Assembly (NCBI GenBank): GCA_947493745.1
Contig: CANLSM010000003.1
Location: 124,001-188,000, forward strand
Direction of reading: 5' to 3'
Source of the DNA: an uncultured Paracoccaceae bacterium
GTDB taxonomy: Bacteria; Pseudomonadota; Alphaproteobacteria; Rhodobacterales; Rhodobacteraceae
Length of the DNA: 64,000 bases
A program made the position numbers and the translations under genes. Each line of letters opens with the position of its first letter. Positions within the stretch are counted from its first letter, which is position 1. Positions 8,926 to 17,769 of this stretch are shown piece by piece. Under the pieces are notes generated by a model. The model was given only the letters and a program-made list of their open reading frames with translations, was not told the origin of the DNA and ran no database searches.

Positions 8926-9804
8926 ATGGCCGTTGTCGAGGAAATCCGCGCGTCCTCCGAGGCGCTGCTCAGCGCCAAGGCACCCCGCAAACCGGCGAAC
9001 ATGGGCCAGATCATCCGTTGGCTGCTGCTTTTCGGCGGCGGCATCCTGATGGTGATGCCGATCGCCTACATGATCTCGACCTCGCTGAAATGGCCGCACG
9101 AGGTCTACAACGTCAACCTGATCCCGGTTGAGCCGACCATCGAGAACTACACCTTCGTTCTGGAGGATGGGCGGTTCTACGGCTGGTTCATCAACTCGAT
9201 CATCATCGCTACGATCACGACGATCTGCAATCTGCTGTTTGACAGTCTGGTCGGCTACACGCTTTGCAAATTCCGCTTTCCGGGCCGCTACATCATCTTC
9301 ATCGCGATCCTCTCGACGCTGATGATCCCCACCGAGATGCTGGTGATCCCGTGGTATCTGATGAGCCAGCAGTTCGGCTGGCTCGACACCTATTGGGGTA
9401 TCATGTTCCCCGGCCTCATGACGGCCTTCGGCACCTTCCTGATGAAGCAGTTCTTCGAGACCGTGCCTGATGATTTCATCGAGGCCGCGCGGATCGACGG
9501 GCTGAACGAGTTGCAGATCTGGTGGACGGTGGCGATGCCGTTGGTCAAACCGGCGCTCGCCGCGCTGGCGATCTTCGTCTTCCTGGGCAACTGGACGGCG
9601 TTCATCTGGCCGCTGATCGTGACCAACTCGGTGGAGATGTACACGCTGCCCGTCGGCCTTTCGGGCTTCGGGGATGAGGCCGACGTGGCCTGGGAGTTGA
9701 TCATGACCGGGGCCGCGATCTCGACCATTCCCACGCTGATCGTCTTCCTGATCTTCCAGCGATTTATCATTCGAGGCGTCGTTATGGCAGGGCTGAAAGG
9801 ATGA
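8926..9804 (+). CDS. Carbohydrate ABC transporter permease (UgpE/MalG-like)
   Basis: A 292-residue permease with six membrane helices and the EAA loop EAARIDGLNELQIWWTVAMP. It pairs with the preceding permease to form the channel of a CUT1-type importer. Its ATG is the base after the previous stop, and its own TGA overlaps the next gene's start (ATGA), indicating strict co-translation. Confidence 0.9.
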   Translation: MAVVEEIRASSEALLSAKAPRKPANMGQIIRWLLLFGGGILMVMPIAYMISTSLKWPHEVYNVNLIPVEPTIENYTFVLEDGRFYGWFINSIIIATITTICNLLFDSLVGYTLCKFRFPGRYIIFIAILSTLMIPTEMLVIPWYLMSQQFGWLDTYWGIMFPGLMTAFGTFLMKQFFETVPDDFIEAARIDGLNELQIWWTVAMPLVKPALAALAIFVFLGNWTAFIWPLIVTNSVEMYTLPVGLSGFGDEADVAWELIMTGAAISTIPTLIVFLIFQRFIIRGVVMAGLKG

Positions 9805-10256
9805 GCACATCAAAGCCCCTAGTTGCGACCGACCGGCTGGATCACGTCCATCTTTATGTCACGGACCGCCCTGCGGCTGTCGAGTGGTACAACCGGGTTC
9901 TGGGACTGGTACCCTATGGCCGCTGGCGGAATGAGGACCCCGCCCCGGACCATCCGGTTTTTCTGGCAGCAAAGGGTCAGCCCCATTCGGTTTCGCTTTT
10001 CACAGGCCCGCGCCCGGAAGGTGGCGACCGGACGGTTGCCTTTCATGCCAGTGGCCCCGCGTTCATCGTGTTTGCCGAGGCCCTGCCGGTCGATCTCGTC
10101 CTTGATCGCGATCGGGAGGTTCCGCTGCGCCCTTCGCATCATCATGACTTTGGCGAGGCAATCACTTTCAACTTTCTCGATCCGGCAGGGAACCATCTGG
10201 AACTTGTGACCTACGATGCGGCTGACGTCCGAGCCGCGCTGAAGGGGATGTCATGA
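9801..10256 (+). CDS. VOC-superfamily (glyoxalase/dioxygenase-fold) protein
   Basis: A 151-residue protein with paired beta-alpha-beta-beta-beta modules: LDHVHLYVTDRPAAVEWYNRVLGL at the start and FNFLDPAGNHLELVTYD near the end. It has likely metal ligands His (LDHVHLY), His (HHHDFGEAI) and Glu (NHLELV). The family covers glyoxalases, epimerases, ring-cleaving dioxygenases and lyase-like enzymes. It lies inside the ABC operon with 4-base overlaps on both sides, so it is presumably an enzyme of the same catabolic pathway. The exact reaction cannot be read. Confidence 0.8.
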   Translation: MSTSKPLVATDRLDHVHLYVTDRPAAVEWYNRVLGLVPYGRWRNEDPAPDHPVFLAAKGQPHSVSLFTGPRPEGGDRTVAFHASGPAFIVFAEALPVDLVLDRDREVPLRPSHHHDFGEAITFNFLDPAGNHLELVTYDAADVRAALKGMS

Positions 10257-11737
10257 CGGACACATCCACCTTCCCCGACCCGACCTACAAGGAAACGGTC
10301 CTCGCGCCGCTCTTTGAAGGCGTGAAGACGCATTATGCAGCCCATATGGGGGCGATCAATCAGGCGCATCTGGTGATGCTGGCGGAGACCGGCATCCTGA
10401 CTGCGGCTCAGGCCCGGCAGATCGCGGCGGCCTTGCGGTCCATCGAGGAGGGGACCGATATCGACAGTCTCACCTATACCGGCGAGCATGAGGATTACTT
10501 CTTCTATGTCGAGGCAGAGTTGAAGGCGCGATTGGGCGATCTGGGGGGGATGCTGCACACCGCGCGGTCGCGCAATGACATGGATCACACGCTCTTCAAG
10601 ATGGCCCTGCGCAGCCGCTCGGACGCCATGCTGGGCCAGATCCTTAGACTGACCGGCAAGCTGATCGACAAGGCGAAGGCCGAGCGGGACACCCTGATCG
10701 TCGCCTACACCCATGGCCAGCCTGCTCAGCCGACCACCTTCGGGCACTACCTTGCCGCAATGATCGAGGTGTTGCTGCGTGATGCTGAACGGCTCGGGGC
10801 TGCTGTCGAGGCGCTTGATCACTGCCCGATGGGGGCCGCCGCGATCACCACGTCAGGCTTTCCTATTGACCGGGGCCGGGTGGCAGAGTTGCTGGGGTTC
10901 AGGGAGCCGTTGCTGAACTCCTATGGCTGCATTGCCTCGGTGGATTATGTCACCGGGCTCTACTCGGCGCTGAAACTTGTTTTCGTCCATCTTGGCCGTG
11001 TGGTGCAGGACATGGCCTTTTGGTCGGCCTTCGAGGTCGGACAGCTTTATGTCCCCAATGCGCTGGTGCAGATCAGCTCGATCATGCCGCAGAAACGCAA
11101 TCCGGTGCCGATTGAGCATATGCGCCATCTGGCGAGTGTCACGAGCGGACATTGCGACACCATCATCAATACGATGCACAATACGCCCTTCACGGATATG
11201 AATGACAGTGAGGGCGAGGTGCAGCAGGCAGGTTATGCCGCTTTTGAGAGTGGTGGCCGGATGCTCGCCTTGCTGGGTGCCTTCCTGCCCGCCTGTTCGA
11301 TCAACGAGGCCCGCGTGCGCGAAAACGCAGATCGGGCCTGCATCACGATCACCGAGCTTGCCGATACGCTTGTGCGCGACGAGGGCCTGAGCTTCCGGCA
11401 GGCCCATGAGATCGCCGCCAGGACCGCGCGCGCAGTGGTCGGCGAGGGACAGTCGCTCGCCCGAGGCCACTCCCATTTCAAGCAGGCTTTCGAGGCGGAA
11501 ACCGGTCGGGCAAGCGCGCTGGGTGCTGCGGATTTTGCCACTGCGGTCTCACCCGAGACATTCGTAACGCGCAGGGACCGCCTGGGAGGTCCCGCGCCTG
11601 CCGCGATGGACGCCGCGCTGACGCTCTACCGGCAAAATCTGGAAGACCTGAAGTCCGTGACCGCCCGCAAGGCAGCCCGGCTGGCAGAGGCGCAGACGCT
11701 TCTTGATCGTGCCTTTGATGCATTGGAGACGACCTGA
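10253..11737 (+). CDS. Argininosuccinate-lyase-type / fumarase superfamily lyase
   Basis: A 494-residue enzyme of the fumarase/aspartase superfamily. It shows TARSRNDMDHT at ~103-113, YTHGQPAQPT with catalytic-type His154, and the signature loop SSIMPQKRNP at 275-284, all in the order seen in argininosuccinate lyases. It sits inside a sugar-type ABC operon rather than with arg genes. It therefore more likely cleaves a C-N bond in an imported N-substituted aspartate/succinate-like compound (as EDDS lyase does) than making arginine. This substrate idea is inference. It starts by overlapping the VOC gene stop and ends 3 bases before the ATPase gene. Confidence 0.8.
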   Translation: MTDTSTFPDPTYKETVLAPLFEGVKTHYAAHMGAINQAHLVMLAETGILTAAQARQIAAALRSIEEGTDIDSLTYTGEHEDYFFYVEAELKARLGDLGGMLHTARSRNDMDHTLFKMALRSRSDAMLGQILRLTGKLIDKAKAERDTLIVAYTHGQPAQPTTFGHYLAAMIEVLLRDAERLGAAVEALDHCPMGAAAITTSGFPIDRGRVAELLGFREPLLNSYGCIASVDYVTGLYSALKLVFVHLGRVVQDMAFWSAFEVGQLYVPNALVQISSIMPQKRNPVPIEHMRHLASVTSGHCDTIINTMHNTPFTDMNDSEGEVQQAGYAAFESGGRMLALLGAFLPACSINEARVRENADRACITITELADTLVRDEGLSFRQAHEIAARTARAVVGEGQSLARGHSHFKQAFEAETGRASALGAADFATAVSPETFVTRRDRLGGPAPAAMDAALTLYRQNLEDLKSVTARKAARLAEAQTLLDRAFDALETT

Positions 11738-11740
11738 CCC

Positions 11741-12793
11741 ATGGCAACTCTCTCGCTCAGACAACTCACCAAGACCTATGAAAAGACCGAGGTGCTGCAT
11801 GGCATCGATCTGTCCATCGAGGATGGGGAGTTCGTGGTCTTTGTCGGTCCTTCGGGCTGTGGCAAGTCCACCACCTTGCGGTTGATCGCAGGACTGGAGG
11901 AGGCAACGTCCGGGGATATCGAGATCGCGGGCCGGGTGGTCAACAACCTGGAGCCCAAAGAGCGGGACATCGCCATGGTGTTCCAGAATTACGCGATCTA
12001 TCCGCATATGACCGTGCGCAAGAATATCGGCTTCGGACTGCGGACCGCGAAGATGAGCCGGGCCGACAAGGAGGCACGCATCGACGAGGTCGCGGCCATC
12101 CTCGATATGACCGAGCTTCTGTCGCGCAAGCCGAGCCAGCTTTCGGGCGGTCAGCGGCAGCGGGTGGCCATCGGGCGCGCCATGGTGCGTGACCCGGCCG
12201 TGTTCCTCTTTGATGAGCCTCTCTCGAACCTCGACGCGCAATTGCGCACGCAGATGCGTCTTGAGATCAAGAAGCTGCACCAGCGGGTCGGCAACACCAT
12301 CGTCTTCGTGACCCATGATCAGGTCGAGGCGATGACCATGGCCGACCGGATCGTGATCATGAAGGATGGTCACATCCAGCAGGTCGGCACGCCCGACGAG
12401 GTTTACCATGCGCCTGCCAATACCTTTGTTGCTCAGTTCATCGGTGCTCCATCGATGAACATGCTGCAAGGCGTTGGCGCGGAAGGGGGCATCAGCCTGC
12501 CTTCCGGCATCCAGTTCCGTGGTCCGTTAGCCCCCAACGGCGTACCTCTGGTTCTGGGTGTGCGCCCTGATGACCTGCACCTCGACGACGGAGAACCGCT
12601 CGTCGAGGGCCAGGTTGCAGTGCGCGAACCGCTGGGTCACGAGACCCTGATCTATGTCACGACACAGGGCGGCGAGATCATTGCGAAAGCGGATGGTCGC
12701 AGGCCGCCCGATGTGGGTGAGACCGTGCGCCTTCGCGCCCGACCGGACAGGGTGCACATTTTCGATGCGGCAACCGGGCAGGCGATCCGGTGA
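11741..12793 (+). CDS. ABC transporter ATP-binding protein (UgpC/MsmK/MalK type)
   Basis: A 350-residue ATPase with Walker A GPSGCGKST (36-44), signature LSGGQRQR, Walker B VFLFDEPLSNLD and the switch His in VTHDQVEAMT. It is followed by a C-terminal TOBE/regulatory beta domain of about 110 residues, typical of CUT1 sugar importers. It energises the two permeases encoded upstream, although two enzyme genes separate it from them. Its stop overlaps the GTG start of the PfkB kinase (GTGA). Confidence 0.92.
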   Translation: MATLSLRQLTKTYEKTEVLHGIDLSIEDGEFVVFVGPSGCGKSTTLRLIAGLEEATSGDIEIAGRVVNNLEPKERDIAMVFQNYAIYPHMTVRKNIGFGLRTAKMSRADKEARIDEVAAILDMTELLSRKPSQLSGGQRQRVAIGRAMVRDPAVFLFDEPLSNLDAQLRTQMRLEIKKLHQRVGNTIVFVTHDQVEAMTMADRIVIMKDGHIQQVGTPDEVYHAPANTFVAQFIGAPSMNMLQGVGAEGGISLPSGIQFRGPLAPNGVPLVLGVRPDDLHLDDGEPLVEGQVAVREPLGHETLIYVTTQGGEIIAKADGRRPPDVGETVRLRARPDRVHIFDAATGQAIR

Positions 12794-13704
12794 ACGATGC
12801 AACAACCCCATATACGATCCTCTGCGTGGGGCGGGTCTATTGCGACCTCGTCTTCACCGGCACCCCCAGGATGCCGACCATGGGCACCGAGGTCTTAGCG
12901 GAAGATGTGAGTGTCCATGCAGGCGGCGGAGCATTTATCACGGCCGCCTATCTTCAGGCGCTCGGACGCCATACCTATCTGGCCGCCAGTCTCGGTTCTC
13001 CGCCCTTTGACTGGATCGTCGCCGACGAGATTGCGATGCTCGGCGTGGATCAGGCCTTGTGCGCGTCCCAGCCCCAGTCAGCCGGTGTTCAGTTGACAGT
13101 TGCCATAGCGGGCGAGGGCGACCGCGCCTTTCTGACCCGCCGGACCCGTGCGCCTGTCCCGATCCCGACCGTCGAGCAGATCCGCAAACGCCGTGTCCGG
13201 CACATGCATATCGGCGAGTTGCAGACCCTTGTCGAGCATCCGGAATTGCTTGATCGCGCACGGCAATGCGGTCTCAGCACTTCACTCGATTGCGGCTGGG
13301 AGGATGTCCTGCCGCCGGGTGCCGTTGATCTGGTCGCCGAGATCGACGTCTTTCTGCCCAATGAACCGGAGGCGGAGCGTTTGCTGGCAAATGGGGCGCG
13401 GCATCCACTCGCGCCGATGACCGTGATCAAGCGAGGGGCCGACGGCGCGGATGTGCTGGTCGATGGCACCCGGATCTCGCGTCCTGCGACCAGGGTCGAG
13501 GCGGTGGATACAACCGGTGCAGGCGATGCGTTCAACAGCGGGTTTCTGGACGAGTGGTTGCGCGGCTCGCCGCCTGAGACATGTCTTGAAATGGGTAATG
13601 CCTGCGGTGCGGCCGCGATTGCCGGTCGTGGCGGCTGCGGCGGGCTGAAGGACGTGCATGAGTTGCTCGCCGTCCGCCAACGCCGGGAGATGGCCAGTGA
13701 CTGA
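12790..13704 (+). CDS. PfkB-family carbohydrate kinase
   Basis: A 304-residue ribokinase-fold kinase. N-terminal VGRVYCDLVFTG and GGGAFITAAYLQALG form the substrate-binding Gly-rich region. The C-terminal DTTGAGDAFNSGF is the PfkB signature 2, with the catalytic Asp and anion hole. It probably phosphorylates the sugar or sugar-like part released from the imported compound. The GTG start overlaps the ATPase stop. Confidence 0.88.
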   Translation: MNDATTPYTILCVGRVYCDLVFTGTPRMPTMGTEVLAEDVSVHAGGGAFITAAYLQALGRHTYLAASLGSPPFDWIVADEIAMLGVDQALCASQPQSAGVQLTVAIAGEGDRAFLTRRTRAPVPIPTVEQIRKRRVRHMHIGELQTLVEHPELLDRARQCGLSTSLDCGWEDVLPPGAVDLVAEIDVFLPNEPEAERLLANGARHPLAPMTVIKRGADGADVLVDGTRISRPATRVEAVDTTGAGDAFNSGFLDEWLRGSPPETCLEMGNACGAAAIAGRGGCGGLKDVHELLAVRQRREMASD

Positions 13705-14227
13705 ACCGATGACACTTGAAGGCTTTGTCTCTGCCGCGCGTGCCGCAGCCGGTGGGCCTGACCCGCTGGAGGCGTCGATTGCGCTGATGATGAACGCGCT
13801 CACCAACCCGTCACGGATCGCATCCGACGGTGCGGACTTCGTGGAGAACGAGGTGCTGCTTTTCGAGGATGAGACCGTCTCGATCTGGCACGAGCGTTTT
13901 CTGCCCGACGAGATACTGCCCGCTCATGACCACCAGATGCCCGCGATCCTCGGCGTCTATGACGGGCAGGAGCGCAACCGGCTGTTTCGCCAGGTTGATG
14001 GAACGATTGCCTCCTGCGGCGAGCTTGTTCTGGCGGCAGGCGAGTTCCACGTCTTCGGGCCCGAGGATATCCACACCGTGCAGGCGATGAACGATGCCCC
14101 CAGCCACGGGCTGCATATCTATCTCGGCGCGCTGACCCGGGTGGAGCGCTCTCTCTTCGATGTGGAGGCCGGTGCCCGGATGCCGATGACGGAGGCCGAT
14201 TTCGTCCGGCTTACCCGCAAACTCTGA
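13697..14227 (+). CDS. Cupin/cysteine-dioxygenase-like metal-binding protein
   Basis: I place the start at the GTG at 13697 (176 residues), which has GGGAGA six bases upstream and overlaps the kinase stop by 8 bases. An ATG at 13709 is the alternative. The centre reads as a double-stranded beta helix with likely metal ligands in PAHDHQMPAIL, a tyrosine-glycine turn (VYDGQERNR) and a late His in HGLHIYLG. This resembles cysteine-dioxygenase-like cupins. It is the last gene of the ABC operon, and its function in the pathway is unknown. Confidence 0.65.
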   Translation: MTEPMTLEGFVSAARAAAGGPDPLEASIALMMNALTNPSRIASDGADFVENEVLLFEDETVSIWHERFLPDEILPAHDHQMPAILGVYDGQERNRLFRQVDGTIASCGELVLAAGEFHVFGPEDIHTVQAMNDAPSHGLHIYLGALTRVERSLFDVEAGARMPMTEADFVRLTRKL

Positions 14228-14230
14228 TCC

Positions 14231-15721
14231 TCAGACGCGGCTCAGGTAGTTGTCCCAAAACCCGTTTCTGAACGCCAGATCCGGATCATACCGACGTTTC
14301 AGAGTGACAAACTCCTCCGCGCGTGGATAGGCGGTGCGGAACTGCTCCACTGTCGCATGAGGGCGGTAGGGCAGATAATAGGTGCCGCCAAGGTCCAGTA
14401 CCCGCTCGATGAGTGCGTGGGTCATTCTGGCCATGTCGCGCTCGGCCCGGTGGGAGCGTTCCTGCGAAAACAGCATCACGGCCGCAATCCGGTTGGAGGG
14501 CGCATAGCTCAACACGCTCTCCGGGTCGCGGCGAACATAGCGCAGCGTGATGTTGAGAAGCTCCTGATAGGAAGACGGGATCACCTCCTGACAGGCGGCG
14601 ACAAACGCGGCGAACCGATCAGGCGGCACGAAATACTCATGAAGGATGTCGGTCCGCAGCGGGTCGCGATCGGCGAGACTTGCTGCCGGTTCATTCAGAA
14701 GCGCGTTTCGCGTCGTTGGCCCGCCCCGCAGTCGCGGGCCGAGAGTGCGCTCCATCCACCATCGCGAATGCTTCATGTGGTCGGAGTCAAGCTGGGCGCG
14801 GAACAACTGACGTTCCAGTTTGCGGCTGAGGCCGCCACTTGAGGCCTTTGGCCGGTCGGTCTGATCCTCGGCCGGACGATAGCTCACGAGCACTGCATCA
14901 TCGAGAAACCGGTCGCGCGAGATGTCCATGCGCCCATAGGCCATCTGCACCTCGCCATCGCCCTCGGCCATCCGGGCAAAGGCCGCGCCCAACTCGCCGG
15001 GGGGGACGGTTTCATAGCGCGGTTCCAGAACGGTGTCAGGCACCATTTTCAGCTTCAGTTCGGTGATGATGCCCAGAAGGCCATACCCGCCCATTGCGCC
15101 GTAAAACAGATCCCTGTTCTGCGCGCGGGAGCAAATCACCGACTTGCCGCTGGCAAGCATCAGAGTGATTTCCTCGACCGTGGAGCCGCATCCCGAATAC
15201 GGAACCGGCCAGCCATGCGCATTCACGCTGAAGCTGCTGGCGACACCGAAATCGTTGTTGGACTGCATCACGGCGGGCGAGAAGCTGCTGGGCGTGAGGG
15301 CTGCGATGACCCGATGCCAGTTGGCGCCTGCTGAAACCCGGTAGGTCCTGCTGTCTCGGTCGATTTCCAGCCAATCCTGACGGAATGTCAGCGCCAGACC
15401 GTCGCGGGGCAGGGAATGACCGCCTTGTGAGTGACGGGCCCGGCTTGCAGTCACTGGCAAAGACTTCTCGCGCGCACCCAGCAGAAGGCTTTGCAGGCGC
15501 TTGACCTCCCGCCCTGCAATACGCTTGTCCAGTGTAACATGCGAGGCGACCGGCGTCGGTGACAACAGGCTGGCATCATTGAGGACCAGCGGCCCGGAGA
15601 CGTCAGCGGGCCCGGAGGGCCGCCCAAACGGGATCGGATCGGTATGAAAACGGTGAACGGCGTAGCCGCCCAGACCGGCACCACCCATGAACAGAAGGGC
15701 GCGCCTAGAAAATTTCTTCAT
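14231..15721 (-). CDS. Secreted FAD-linked oxidase (FAD_binding_4, lactone-oxidase/DprE1-like)
   Basis: A 496-residue protein starting with a Tat-type signal (SRRALLFMGGAGLGGYAV). A PCMH/VAO FAD-binding domain follows (residues ~75-240), with HSQGGHSLPRDGLALTF and CGSTVEEITLMLASG. It then has YGAMGGYGLLGIITELKL, and a C-terminal substrate domain ending in RAEEFVTLKRRYDPDLAFRNG. The pattern matches sugar-lactone oxidases (gulonolactone/arabinonolactone) and decaprenyl-phosphoribose oxidase relatives. It is probably periplasmic with bound FAD. It is convergent with the ABC operon, with only 3 bases between the stops. Confidence 0.8.
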   Translation of the reverse strand: MKKFSRRALLFMGGAGLGGYAVHRFHTDPIPFGRPSGPADVSGPLVLNDASLLSPTPVASHVTLDKRIAGREVKRLQSLLLGAREKSLPVTASRARHSQGGHSLPRDGLALTFRQDWLEIDRDSRTYRVSAGANWHRVIAALTPSSFSPAVMQSNNDFGVASSFSVNAHGWPVPYSGCGSTVEEITLMLASGKSVICSRAQNRDLFYGAMGGYGLLGIITELKLKMVPDTVLEPRYETVPPGELGAAFARMAEGDGEVQMAYGRMDISRDRFLDDAVLVSYRPAEDQTDRPKASSGGLSRKLERQLFRAQLDSDHMKHSRWWMERTLGPRLRGGPTTRNALLNEPAASLADRDPLRTDILHEYFVPPDRFAAFVAACQEVIPSSYQELLNITLRYVRRDPESVLSYAPSNRIAAVMLFSQERSHRAERDMARMTHALIERVLDLGGTYYLPYRPHATVEQFRTAYPRAEEFVTLKRRYDPDLAFRNGFWDNYLSRV

Positions 15722-15789
15722 CTACTCCACCAAACGCGAATGCTGAATTACTAGACAACCGGTCTCAATGCGTGCGTGTTTTTTGTCAC

Positions 15790-16227
15790 TCAGTCAAGCA
15801 CACCCTGGGTCTGTTCAAGCCGGATACGGCGGAACGCCTCGACAAGCATGGCGGTGACCGTCCCGAAATGCAAAAGTCCGTTGGCGGCGGCCATTCCGGA
15901 CAGAAGGCGCCACTCCTCGCCCAGTATCACATCGCCAAAACCAAGTGTCGTGAAACAGATGATCGCGAAATAGACCGCCTCTTCCATGGTCTCGAAAAGG
16001 CCGATGAAGAAAAAGCAGAGCGCCCAGAACCAGGTGCAAAGCGACAGCATTGCCTGCAGCCACAGGACCGAGCCGAGCGTCAGGAGGCCCAGTCGCAGAC
16101 CGTGGGGCGGCTTGACGGCCCAGTTGCGAAGGCGGAGCAGCGTGGCGGTGAGGGCCCAGAAAAACAGCACGGCAAGGAGCGTGTTCAGAAGGATGAGGCC
16201 CGTGCCGATCAGGATCTGGGTCGCCAT
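15790..16227 (-). CDS. Small two-pore-helix potassium channel (Ion_trans_2)
   Basis: A 145-residue membrane protein with about four hydrophobic segments. The pore loop FTTLGFGDV holds the selectivity filter (TTLGFGD, residues 93-99) between the last two helices. There is no RCK/TrkA-N domain, so gating must come from elsewhere. It probably conducts K+ across the inner membrane. It is transcribed leftward towards the FAD oxidase gene, 68 bases away. Confidence 0.82.
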   Translation of the reverse strand: MATQILIGTGLILLNTLLAVLFFWALTATLLRLRNWAVKPPHGLRLGLLTLGSVLWLQAMLSLCTWFWALCFFFIGLFETMEEAVYFAIICFTTLGFGDVILGEEWRLLSGMAAANGLLHFGTVTAMLVEAFRRIRLEQTQGVLD

Positions 16228-16432
16228 CAGGACACTCCCATTGCTTGCAGTGCTGAAACACTAGCAACTGTCAGGGGCGGTGCAAGTCGCCATCGCACAG
16301 AAAAGTTCTCGTTTGATTTCATGTCGTTGGAGGCAGGTCGCGCATCCGTGATCGCTTTCAACCGACTGTGAAGCCGGGGTGATGCGTATCAGTCTAAGAT
16401 CGACACGGAACTCGGGAGGCTCTGACAGGGAC

Positions 16433-16876
16433 ATGGCACAGGCATTTGCAATTCAACATCTCGCGTCCACTCTGGTGGCATGGACCCGTATCGCGCGCCA
16501 GGACATTGAAGTCATCTCTCCGCAGGAGGCCTGGGCGGCCTCCTGCAGTGGGGACCTTCGGCTGATCGATATCAGAACACTTGCCGAGATGCGCGACATG
16601 GGTATCCCGGAGGGCGCGATGGCGCTCGATATGCGCGCGCCCGACTTTGTCGCACGGATCGAAGGGCTGCTGGCAGAGGCACCGGACGTGCCGCTGGCTT
16701 TCATCTCGGCGGTTTCGGGGCGGACCACATGGCTCGTCAGGCGACTCCGCAAAGCGGGCTTTACGAATGTACTCAATGTCGTTGAGGGCATTTTCGGCTC
16801 TCCTGACGGGCCGGGGTGGATTGCACGAGGGCTGCCGATGGCCTCGCCTCCGGCCCGGGCCGACTTGCCAGCCTGA
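16433..16876 (+). CDS. Rhodanese-like protein lacking the catalytic cysteine
   Basis: A 147-residue single rhodanese domain (start ATG at 16433 after CAGGGA; an upstream in-frame start at 16379 has no better signal). LRLIDIRTLAEMRDMGIPEGAMALDM is the CDC25/rhodanese entry motif. The active-site loop, normally CxxGxR, reads AVSGRT with Ala93 where the cysteine should be. The fold is therefore present but sulfurtransferase activity is not expected. A short hydrophobic N-terminus is not convincing as a signal. It ends 41 bases before sseA, suggesting a joint role, perhaps binding rather than catalysis. Confidence 0.75.
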   Translation: MAQAFAIQHLASTLVAWTRIARQDIEVISPQEAWAASCSGDLRLIDIRTLAEMRDMGIPEGAMALDMRAPDFVARIEGLLAEAPDVPLAFISAVSGRTTWLVRRLRKAGFTNVLNVVEGIFGSPDGPGWIARGLPMASPPARADLPA

Positions 16877-16888
16877 CAAGTCCCTAGT

Positions 16889-16914
16889 ATTCCCCGATTG
16901 AAAGCGAGGGGAAT
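16889..16914 (+). promoter_or_regulatory. Hairpin enclosing the sseA ribosome-binding site
   Basis: ATTCCCC (16889-16895) pairs perfectly with GGGGAAT (16908-16914) around a 12-base loop. The right arm contains the GAGGGG Shine-Dalgarno of sseA, whose ATG is at 16918. If it forms, it would limit translation of sseA. Confidence 0.4.
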
Positions 16915-16917
16915 GAC

Positions 16918-17769
16918 ATGGGCGACAGTGATCCACAGCTTCTGGTCTCGACCGATTGGTTGGAGAAGCATCTGAACGCACCGGATGTGCGGATCCTGGA
17001 CGCAAGCTGGTATCTTCCCGCCGACAACCGCGACCCTCGTGCCGAGTATGACGAAGCGCATATCCCCGGCGCCCGGTTTTTCGATATCGATGAGATTGCC
17101 GATCTGAACTCACCCCTTCCGCATATGGCACCGCCAGTGGAGAAGTTCATTTCGCGGATGCGTGCGATGGGGATCGGCGACGGGCATCGTGTCATTGTTT
17201 ACGACAGTGCCGGGCTGTTCTCGGCTGCGCGGGTCTGGTGGCTCTTCCGTCTTTTCGGAAAGACCGACTGCGCTGTGCTGGATGGCGGATTGCCGAAATG
17301 GCGCGCGGAAGGCCGACCGCTGGAGGATATGGCACCCGTGATGCGCGACCGTCACTTTACGGCGCGGCGTAACGCGGGGCTGGTGCGTGATGTGAGCCAA
17401 GTTGCGGCCCACGCCAAGCTGGGAGATGCGCAGATCGTGGATGCCCGGTCACCCGCCCGGTTCCGGGGTGAAGAAGTCGAGGCACGGCCGGGCTTGCGCT
17501 CGGGCCATATCCCCGGCAGCCGGAATGTTTATTACAACGACCTGCTGAACCCCAACGGGACCATGCGCGATGTGGATGCGTTGCGCGCGGCCTTTGAGGG
17601 GGCGGGTGTCGATCTGTCAAAGCCTGTCGTGAACACATGCGGGTCGGGCGTGACCGCGTCAATTCTTGCGCTCGCGCTTGAGCGGTTGGGCCACCGGCAG
17701 CATGCGGTCTATGACGGCTCCTGGTCGGAATGGGGCATGTATCCAGATCTGAAGGTCGAGACAGGATGA
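16918..17769 (+). CDS. sseA: 3-mercaptopyruvate/thiosulfate sulfurtransferase
   Basis: A 283-residue protein with two rhodanese domains. The N-terminal inactive half has ILDASWYLP and AHIPGARFFDIDEI. The C-terminal catalytic half has IVDARSPARFRGEE, GHIPGSRNVYYNDLL and the active loop VVNTCGSGVTA with Cys241. CGSGVTA is the mercaptopyruvate sulfurtransferase form of the loop. It moves sulfur from 3-mercaptopyruvate to acceptors such as cyanide or thiols. Its stop overlaps the acetyltransferase start (ATGA). Confidence 0.92.
   Translation: MGDSDPQLLVSTDWLEKHLNAPDVRILDASWYLPADNRDPRAEYDEAHIPGARFFDIDEIADLNSPLPHMAPPVEKFISRMRAMGIGDGHRVIVYDSAGLFSAARVWWLFRLFGKTDCAVLDGGLPKWRAEGRPLEDMAPVMRDRHFTARRNAGLVRDVSQVAAHAKLGDAQIVDARSPARFRGEEVEARPGLRSGHIPGSRNVYYNDLLNPNGTMRDVDALRAAFEGAGVDLSKPVVNTCGSGVTASILALALERLGHRQHAVYDGSWSEWGMYPDLKVETG

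Noticed and set aside
7609-9813. Very long open frame (734 codons) on the minus strand opposite the sugar ABC permeases
   Set aside because: It is antisense to three clearly real transporter genes, rich in Asp/Arg/His/Gly typical of shadow frames in GC-rich DNA, and has no recognisable domain.
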